A DNA stretch of 64,000 nt from the NCBI RefSeq assembly GCF_039555335.1, contig NC_092636.1, positions 59,275,991 through 59,339,990 on the forward strand, in the 5' to 3' direction. Within the stretch, counting starts at the first letter, position 1, and the number at the start of each line of letters is the position of its first letter. A program made the position numbers and the translations under genes. Shown here piece after piece: positions 56,961 through 64,000 of this stretch. A model generated the notes under the pieces. The model ran no database searches. It saw only the letters and a program-made list of their open reading frames with translations, and was not told where the DNA came from. This stretch comes from Amphiura filiformis (lineage: Eukaryota; Echinodermata; Ophiuroidea; Amphilepidida; Amphiuridae).

Positions 56961-57879
56961 GGTGTAAATACCTATAATTAGAGCTGTTTTAGCATGTACA
57001 AAAATGCCTGGAAAAGGAGGAGAGGATGCTTTTTTTATTTGTTGTTCTGACAAGTGTCGAGAGAAAGGCCCCTCTAAATATCATAAAACCTTCCAAAAGT
57101 GTTTCTTGTATAATTATTAGCAAGGTTATAGAAAGCATCCCTTAACTTCCAAGACATATTTTTTTGAAGTTATAGTTGAATTTAAAAAAATAGATAATTG
57201 GAGAAACCTGAAAAAAAAACACCGTTCATTTTTTTATTTGACATTTTACAGTGTAATATTTGATCGGTTTGTGCATTCTGTTAAATGTACATTGGAAATT
57301 AGACCCAAATAAGCTTAAATTTTGCATGTTGTTGGAAAAGTCCATTTTCCGTTTTCTACCTCGAATTCCGTGAAATTTCTCCGTTTTCCGTAAAACGGAG
57401 AACTTCGGGCTCTAGAGCCAAAACTAGATTGATATCAGCAATCGAACAACCGTGTTAGAAAATAGTTTAAATATACCTCGAAAGAACTATCGTAAATTAG
57501 AAGGACATCATGCAGTTATTGTTAACTACATGTATGCACACAACACAAGGGCACTCACAATAGGCAATTGAACCCTACTGGTAGCGCTGTGTTGTAGATA
57601 TAGGGAGATGAATTAGTTAGCGTCATATATCATGTATATGAAAAAGTATAAAAGCTATGATTTTAGTACTTTCTCTATGTTTCAATTACTTATTCTTTTC
57701 AAAATATCTGAATTTTCAACCCGGTACAAGCTTTAATAACGGGGGACCATACATTTGTGAACTATGAACACTCACAGCAGAATTCAAGATAATAAACTTT
57801 ACGTGAGATTGCACGTTTTATACGCCTAATAGTATTTGGTTGGATTGCACAAGTGAAAGAACCGGTATTGCAGTGCTAT
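56961..57879. other. spacer between RT fragment and foldback element
   Basis: No gene recognised. ATTTTCCGTTTTCT-like words near 57350-57400 form low-complexity sequence. The region also repeats part of the RT 5' block (GAGAGGTCGCCTTTCTTTGG at 56942). Confidence 0.4.
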
Positions 57880-58472
57880 TAACGGCAGGTTCGTTTTGCA
57901 TACCTGCATGTACTGCATACTAAAGTATTTTTAGAGTTTCTTAGTGGCGAGTATAATAAAGCTACTTTATAATAATTTGTAGAGCATGTTTTGGTGATGT
58001 TGGTGCGAAATTGTGTTAGGTAAATGATTTAGGAAATGGAAAATGTGCTGTATTTCCAAACACAGTACGAAGACACAGCAGAATAATAGACAACACAGCC
58101 CTATAATAGAAAACATAAGAATTAAAAATTCCATGATGCATTCCCAAACACAGCACCAAAACACAGCACTATAATATAAAACAAGAATTAAAAATAAATC
58201 CATGCTGTATTTCCAAACATATCACGCAAACACAGCACTATGATACAAAACATAAGAATTCAAAAAAAAAATCAATGCTGTATTTCCAAACACATGACTA
58301 CAGGGTGCCTCTCAAAAAAAAAGAGGCCCCCATTGCGCCCTCTTTTTCCTATTTCTGAAAAGTTGATCAAATGTATTTTGGTATGTAAAGAAACCTTAAA
58401 TCGTTAGCTTTAATAAACCAAACAATTATTTCAATCGGCTCACAATTTTTGAAGATATGCCCTCTTTAAGAA

Positions 58473-58733
58473 ATGTACCCGTTTTTCACTCTGTCCATGG
58501 ATGAGGTTTGGCTACATCAAAGATTAAAACGAAATACATGGTTAATAATGACATGGATAGATAATAGCATTAGGCTTGGGAAAGCATTCACTATACGGCG
58601 AGGATCACCAGCTAGCTTCAAACATTATCGCAACTATATCCGGCGCACAATAATGGTACGCAATGCAGTTGATGCAATGAGGACTATAATGGCTGAAACC
58701 TGTATTCGATTCGTTAAGGAGGCAACCAGGTAG
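58473..58733 (+). CDS. unknown short ORF inside the foldback element
   Basis: 86 codons ending TAG. The peptide is basic with Arg/Met/Ile-rich C-terminal helical sequence (NYIRRTIMVRNAVDAMRTIM) and conserved-looking Trp residues near the N terminus. It is preceded by AGGGTGCCTCTC and an A-rich tract that look like a transposon boundary. It could be the C-terminal remnant of a DNA-transposon transposase, but no catalytic motif is visible and I do not assign a family. Confidence 0.3.
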   Translation: MYPFFTLSMDEVWLHQRLKRNTWLIMTWIDNSIRLGKAFTIRRGSPASFKHYRNYIRRTIMVRNAVDAMRTIMAETCIRFVKEATR

Positions 58734-58944
58734 AGGGCAGAGCAGCACAGTAAACTCACTTCAAAAGAACCAAAGACAAACTAAACAGCCCTTTTCAGGG
58801 CTACCTTTTATTCCAAAACGAGAAATGTCTTATGTTGTCAATAAAAAAAAGCAAGAAACAATAAAGTAAGAAAGTAAGAAACATAATAAAACAAAGAGGC
58901 ATAAAATAACCGAGAAAAAACACGAGTAATTGCAAGTATAGCCT

Positions 58945-59105
58945 GGTTCAGGATCAATGTGAGGTCGAATCCTGTTCAGAAGGATCTTGTTGTACACTTT
59001 TGCGGCAATAGACATAAGCAAAATATCCCGATAGTTTGTCACGAGAGAGAGGTCGCCTTTCTTTGGTAAACGAATGATTATATTTTAGACCCATTGCGGC
59101 AATGG
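58945..59105 (-). pseudogene. duplicate of the RTE-like RT 5' block
   Basis: Minus strand again reads KKGDLSLVTNYRDILLMSI and AAKVYNKILLNRIRPHIDPE, nearly identical to 56750-56905. It is either a second insertion or a copy of the first. Confidence 0.8.
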
Positions 59106-59562
59106 GCGTAAGTACATCACCAAAACACAGCTCTATATATAATAGAAAACATAAAAATAAAAAAAAAACAGCACTATAAATGTAAAACATAAGAATTAAA
59201 AATTAAAAAAGTATTTACAAACACAGCATAAAAAATTTCAATGCTGTATTTCCAAACACTGCACCAAAACACAGCACTATATAATAGAAAACATAAGAAT
59301 GAAAAAAATCCATGATGTATTTACAAACACAGCGCACAAACACAACACTATAGGCCTAATAGAAAACATACGAATTAAAAATTACCAGATGTAACAAATT
59401 TGATGCCTAAAACTCGCCACGAAGAAACCCTAGAAATATGCAGGTATGCAAAACGAACCCGCCGCCATTTGAAGGTAATGCGTCCCCCGAACTGTCAAAA
59501 CACAGAAATGCGCTACAGTATTCTCAAGCGTATGTCATAAACTATACTCGCAACATACAGCC

Positions 59563-60461
59563 ATGGTTAAATTGCAGTTCCTCGTTTATAGTATCATCTG
59601 CCTAAATATCCAAACAAGGTGTTTCTCTCTCAAAGATGAACATAGTTCATATGAGAACACTTCGAGTGGTAAAATATTGTTTATATTACCACCTTATTAC
59701 TTTGGAAGCCATTATCAACAGTTGGCTATGATCTCAAATAGCTTGGCTACGAAGGGTCATCAGATACATCTGCTCGGGAATGTTTTAATGAAAGGTTCTC
59801 CGGATTTAAAAGACTTCAATGCAACTCATTCTTCATGGTATCATCTCAGCAATCCTGAAAAATTCACGCATGCAATAGGTTTGGTTTTGGAAGACGCCGT
59901 CCAAAATGGCGTCGGCTTTGCTGGGTTTAAATTTCTTTACGGCATAACACAAGCATCGGGTCATGAATGTCGCGATTTATTCACTCATTCTGAAATACTT
60001 CTGAAACTTCAGTCTGAAAATTATGATCTAATAGTGACGAATCTATTTTTCCCTTGTGACGCACTCATCGCGAGGTATTTAGACAAGTCATTCATTGCGG
60101 TCACAACGTCCAGAGAATACCCATTTTTACGATCTAGAATCTTTGGTTTCCCTTCAGAACTGTCATATGTCCCTGAAATCGCAGTCGGACTACCAGACAA
60201 GATGACTTTCTTTGAGCGGGTTGAAAATGCACTGTTGAGATTTTTGGAGCGATTTATTGGCCGTATTTATTACTGGCAGGATACAGAGATATTCAAAAAG
60301 AGCAAGGTATTGATACAGATTCAGATATTCCTGATATAATGGGAAAAGCGTCTCTCTGGATTAGTTATTCGGATTTAAGTCTGGACTACCCAGGGCCGAC
60401 GATGCCGAACTATGTCCGATCTGGTGGAATGGCTATAAAGGAACCGATGCCGCTGGAACAG
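59563..60461 (+). CDS. UDP-glucuronosyltransferase N-terminal exon, frameshifted
   Basis: GT1-family enzyme of the ER lumen that would transfer a sugar from UDP-sugar to lipophilic acceptors. ATG 59563 starts a hydrophobic signal peptide (MVKLQFLVYSIICLNI), then KILFILPPYYFGSHYQQLAM, the opening strand and helix with the Ser-His pair of this family. The variable acceptor half follows to DKMTFFERVENALLRF. The open frame ends at 60339, but homology continues in another frame from ~60285 (DIQKEQGIDTDSDIPDIM, GKASLWISYSDLSLDYPGP, TMPNYVRSGGMAIKEPMPLE) to a donor after CAG at 60461. So there is a one-base-type frameshift between ~60240 and 60290. The UDP-binding C-terminal half is not in the window. 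It is either a recent pseudogene or a sequencing/assembly indel in an active gene. Confidence 0.8.
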
Positions 60462-60960
60462 GTAATACAGGGTATAGGTTGAATGGCCGAGCCATTTTGA
60501 GAAACATTATTATTTTTATTTTTACTTACTTATTATTGATCTTTTCCCAACTGAGGAAAATGCTAGTTGGTTTGGACTCGAATTGATAAAAGCAGCTGTC
60601 AAAAACTTAAGGTTACCTAATATCCTTTCTGCTTTTTGGCGAAGGGGAAGGAAAGAAAGAAGAGAACGGTTGTTTTCTTCGGTCCGGTTTTGAACCACGA
60701 CCCTCGGGTGCGGAGGAAAAGACCGGGGACTGAGTGTTACGCTGCCCGCGGGCTGACGGACTGATTATTTCTGTATGATATTTTAATTATACCAATTGTT
60801 ATTTGATTAATCGGTACTCGACATTTTATCAGTCGTACGGCTGGACTTTGTTCCACTACTGCCTTTTGAATATCATGAACTTTTTTACGTCCGGCCGTCC
60901 CGAAACTGAAAAAATAGAGAAATGCGCTTTAAAGCACAATTTGTCCTTAAACATAAACTA
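60462..60960. other. spacer after the UGT exon
   Basis: Would be intron if the gene is intact. No following UGT exon with the FxTHGG-type signature was found here. The stretch 60640-60760 is GC-richer with CGGTCCGG words, without recognisable function. Confidence 0.45.
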
Positions 60961-61471
60961 GCTCATAAACAATATACACGCAAAATACATTACAGCCCTG
61001 GTTAAATGCTGTTTGATTGGTAAATTGCTGATTATCATTAGTATCATTTGCCCAAATAAAACTGGGAATTCAAACTAGACGTTTCTGTCTCAAAGATGAA
61101 CATTGTTCAAATGAGAACACTTCGAGTGGTAAAACATTGTTTATATAGTACCATTTTTCTTGGGAAGCCATATTCCACAATTTGCTATGATCACAAGCGG
61201 GTTGTCTACGAATATATTCTCGGAAATACTTTGATCAGTTGATGAAGGACTCTCCGTATGTATATACATGTAAAAGACCTCAATGCGACTAATTCTTCAT
61301 GGTATCGTCTCAGCAAACCTGAAAAATGCAAGCAAGAAATATGTTGTTGTTTTTGAAGACGCCGTCCATAATGCTGGTTATATAGAACGGTATGATAGAC
61401 GTAGCAAGTCTTGAGTGCGCGGGCTTGAGTGTCGTGTTTATGTGCACATTCTGAATTATTTCTCAAACTTA

Positions 61472-61809
61472 AAGGAGTATTTCGTGATCCTAGCATCCTC
61501 TATTTATGTCATTTTCATTAGATATCCACGAAAAAAAACCTATTCCCAAAATTTCAGTTGATTCCGATTTTGCGTTCGCGAGTTATGCATGATTATGTGA
61601 ATTACACTGCTCCATAGACAATGCGTTGTAATTTCGTTCTGGTGCACCAGAACGAAATTCAAATTTCACGATATCTTTGCTAAACGAATTAATCTGCCAG
61701 AAATATTTTGTACATAAACATTATGTTGCCAGAGGTTTCCAGTGATATAAAAATCTCAACTTTTTTTGAGAAAAGTGGGGGATGAGGTTGTGGATCACGA
61801 AATGCCCTT
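61472..61809. mobile_element. Harbinger-like MITE, 338 bp, 3-bp TSD
   Basis: AAGGAGTATTTCGTGATCC at the left is inverted at the right (GGATCACGAAATGCCCTT). TTA flanks it on both sides. The third UGT copy at ~63697 keeps the empty site (CAAACTTAAGGCTG), which proves the boundaries. A TTA duplication is typical of PIF/Harbinger elements. Confidence 0.85.
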
Positions 61810-62104
61810 TTAAGGCTGAAAATTTATGATCTAATTGTGATGAAAATATTCTTCCCTTGTGAAGATGAGCCCATGGCGAGGTATTTAGATATTAGTCATT
61901 CATTGCGGTCTCAAAATCCACAGAATACCCGGTATTACAATCCAGAGCATTTGGTTGTCCTTCAGAACTGTCGCATATGTTCCAGAGCAATTTGTCGAAC
62001 TACCGGTATCTGACAAGATGACAAACTCTGAGCGAGTTGAAAATTTGTTACTGGCAGAATATAGATCTATTCAAAAAGAGCATGGTATTGATATAGATTT
62101 AGAT

Positions 62105-62708
62105 CAGGGGTCCGCACTTGTGGCGCGCCGTGGCTTCCCGAGTGGCGCGCGGCGCCGTTTAGATTTGGAAAAAAAAAATATCAAAAATCAAATCAAATCA
62201 AACCATTTGATCAAACTTCATCCATCAGGAATATCTCCAATATTCTACATTTCATGCAACATTAAGCAATGCGATTCCCATGTTATCCTTGTGTAAAGAC
62301 AAGCTAAAAGAGTACAAAATGTTGCACCAAATGACAGGTGGTGGATGACATGATCGAGCCGGCAACTTGTGAAACCGCCCGGCCGTATGGCATTTTCAAT
62401 ATACTTGGTTAGTTTTGTGGGGTTCATTAGCTTGTATATTTCAAGCGTTTTAAAATTTCAAAATAATCCCATTCAATTACACGGTTGACGACGAAAATTT
62501 CCTGAATTTAGAGAATGCAATGCGGCCACCACCTGCCAAATGACGTCATTTGCACCTCAAATATCAAAAGTCGATAGCTTTAGAGGGGGACACCCCCTCT
62601 CACTCCCCCGGCGGTGCTAAATCACCGCGATGGCTGCTTCGCAGCCATTGAGTGGCGTTTTACAGTTTTCTTTTATGGCGCTTCAACAAATCTATTTGAG
62701 GAAGCCTG
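62105..62708. mobile_element. hAT-type MITE, 604 bp, exact 8-bp TSD
   Basis: It starts CAGGGGTCCGCAC, ends GGAAGCCTG and is flanked by ATTTAGAT on both sides (62097-62104 and 62709-62716). Removing it and one ATTTAGAT rejoins the UGT frame (IDIDLD with SHDVMAKASLW). The interior has GGCGCGC-rich and GGCTGCTTCGCAGCC hairpin sequences and no transposase. Confidence 0.88.
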
Positions 62709-62789
62709 ATTTAGATAGTCATGATGTAATGGCAAAAGCTTCTCTATGGATTAGCTATAGGATTTGAGTCTGGACTACCAATCCGACTT

Positions 62790-62960
62790 GTAATGACTCG
62801 ACTCGTCTCAAATTCCAAATAACTCGGACTCGAGCTTTAGGACTCCAATTTTAAATCCAAAATGATTCGACTCAATTCTAGACTCTGAAATGACTCGGAC
62901 TTGACTCGAGACTCAAATGACTTTTACTCGACCGTAAGTCTTGTGACTTGACCATTAATT
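62790..62960. repeat. GACTCG-type simple repeat
   Basis: Irregular tandem copies of ACTCGACTC, AACTCGGACTCGAG and ATGACTCGGACTTGACTCGA. Low-complexity with no gene. Confidence 0.75.
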
Positions 62961-63291
62961 TGACCGGACTCCCACCCCACTTGTATTTAGTCTGAATCGA
63001 AATACTGGTATACCATGTATACTGAACCGAAATACATGCAGCGTACGGGACCGGCTGTCAATGAAATTATCTATTTTGGTGAGTTATGGCTTCAGGCAGA
63101 GACCCTTTCATACGCACCTTTCCTGCTTTTTCTTTGACGTCGGAGTCGTCCACAGTCGTGCCCAAAACATCTGTGCTAAAGATCGCTCCCCCCCCCGACC
63201 TGCCAAATATTGCTTGTTCCCCATTTACGGACTGCCAAAAAATGCTTGCCCCAACCTTTTATTTTGGCCAGCCAAAAATCTTCCCCACTAC

Positions 63292-64000
63292 GGGGTACGT
63301 ACACATGATTATTGCATCACCCCTAATAAACCTATCTATAAGATGTATTGAATTTTGCTAAAGTATTCCAAAAAAGTCTTAAAATCTAAAAAGCCTAAAA
63401 ATAGGACACCCGATCTCCCTTTAAGTTTTGTTCAAGTTCAGAGATCAAGTTATGCTGAGTTATTGCGATCAAGACATTACCATCTAGCCTGCGCCTATGT
63501 GTATTTCATGTAATAGCACATGCAACATGAAGTACATGCAAACCTGAAAAATGCAAGCAAGAAAATGTTTTTGTTTTTGAAGACGCCGTCCATAATGCTG
63601 GTCATATAAAACGGTATGATAGACGTAGCAAGTCTTGAGTGCTCGGGCTTGAGTGTCGTGATTTATTTGCACATTCTGAATTATTTCTCAAACTTAAGGC
63701 TGAAAATTTATGATCTAATTGTGATGAAAATATTCTTCCCTTGTGAAGATGAGCCCACGGGGTACGTACACATGATTATTGCACCACCCCTAATAAACCT
63801 ATCTATAAGATGTATTGAATTTGGCTAAAGTATTCCAAAAAAGTCTTAAAATCTAAAAAGCCTAAAAATAGGACACCCCGATCTCCCTTTAAGTTTTGTT
63901 CAAGTTCAGAGATCAAGTTATGCTGAGTTATTGCGATCAAGACATTACCATCTAGCCTGCGCTTATGTGTATTTCATGTAATAGCACATGCAACATGTAG
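63292..64000. repeat. 466-bp-period direct duplication at the window end
   Basis: ACGGGGTACGTACACATGAT and the ~240 bp after it (63292-63535) recur at 63758-64000 with few differences. The segment between them is the UGT fragment at 63540-63757. The repeat probably continues beyond the window. Confidence 0.9.
63540..63757 (+). pseudogene. third UGT fragment
   Basis: Near-identical to parts of the second copy: ACCTGAAAAATGCAAGCAAG, GAAGACGCCGTCCATAATGC and GAAAATTTATGATCTAATTG through GAAGATGAGCCC. It lacks the Harbinger-like insertion. It is trapped inside the direct duplication, so it was probably spread by unequal exchange. Confidence 0.85.

Larger units (their letters stand above)
57880..59480. 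mobile_element. 1.6-kb foldback with split internal minisatellite
   Basis: The left arm GGTTCGTTTTGCATACCTGC (57889) continues through AGTTTCTTAGTGGCGAG. It is inverted at ~59410-59465 (CTCGCCACGAAGAAACC, GCAGGTATGCAAAACGAACC). Between the arms, 58046-58300 and ~59110-59395 are two halves of one repeat array with units containing GCTGTATTTCCAAACACAGC and AAAACATAAGAATTAAAAA. Foreign sequence at ~58300-59110 separates the halves. Confidence 0.7.
60961..62790 (+). pseudogene. decayed tandem UGT copy
   Basis: Nucleotide-level homology to 59540-60420 in the same order: start region at ~61000 (the ATG of the intact copy is CTG here), CTCAAAGATGAACATTGTTC at ~61090, AGACGCCGTCCATAATGC at ~61360, GAAAATTTATGATCTAATTG at ~61817, GACAAGATGACAAACTCTGA at ~62010 and AAAGAGCATGGTATTGATAT at ~62074. 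GCAAAAGCTTCTCTATGGAT at ~62732 closes the set. Deletions, stops and two transposon insertions (61472-61809, 62105-62708) disrupt it. It is clearly non-functional. Confidence 0.85.

Overview
The window is animal nuclear DNA. It has long introns with GT-AG ends, C2H2 zinc fingers, a multi-exon PDZ/WW scaffold gene, a UDP-glucuronosyltransferase (UGT) family, non-LTR and Penelope-like retroelement debris, tRNA-derived SINEs and very many short inverted-repeat transposons. The frequent word TAGGCCTA and the deuterostome-like gene content suggest a marine invertebrate deuterostome, perhaps an echinoderm such as a brittle star. That placement is an inference with low certainty.

Layout. 1-0.6 kb: a 34-bp minisatellite. 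0.6-11.4 kb: repeat-rich DNA with foldback elements (1.9-2.9, 5.5-7.2 and 8.9-10.6 kb), a clean hAT-type MITE at 7.7 kb and one candidate orphan exon at 3.1 kb. 11.5-12.7 kb: the terminal exon of a C2H2 zinc-finger gene, followed to 14.9 kb by decayed zinc-finger units split by MITEs. 15-24 kb: no gene recognised, mostly MITEs, palindromes and a tandem duplication. 24.8-49.9 kb (+): a complete-looking 27-exon gene whose spliced phases all agree. It encodes about 970 residues with two PDZ domains, a Ser/Pro/Gln-rich linker, an EF-hand-like segment, a coiled coil and a C-terminal WW domain. It is a homologue of syntaxin-binding protein 4 (STXBP4/Synip). Its introns hold at least a dozen inverted-repeat elements and two Penelope-type GIY-YIG fragments. 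50-59.5 kb: a SINE, hairpins and antisense reverse transcriptase fragments of two kinds. 59.6-64 kb: a UGT N-terminal exon with a frameshift, then decayed tandem UGT copies interrupted by two transposons with exact target-site duplications.

The most interesting observation is in the STXBP4-like gene. A roughly 300-315-bp unit made of one phase-symmetric mini-exon plus flanking intron is present in five tandem copies. Each encodes a variant of a ~20-residue peptide (LQPPxMSSTPQDGHTAA). The period becomes constant once a 792-bp Mutator-like MITE and a ~265-bp inverted-repeat element are subtracted. All four extra mini-exons remain open and in phase, so the linker could vary in length by cassette splicing.

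The genes do not form an operon or an obvious pathway. The scaffold gene would act in vesicle/SNARE regulation, the zinc-finger protein in DNA binding, and the UGT, if functional, in glucuronidation in the ER.
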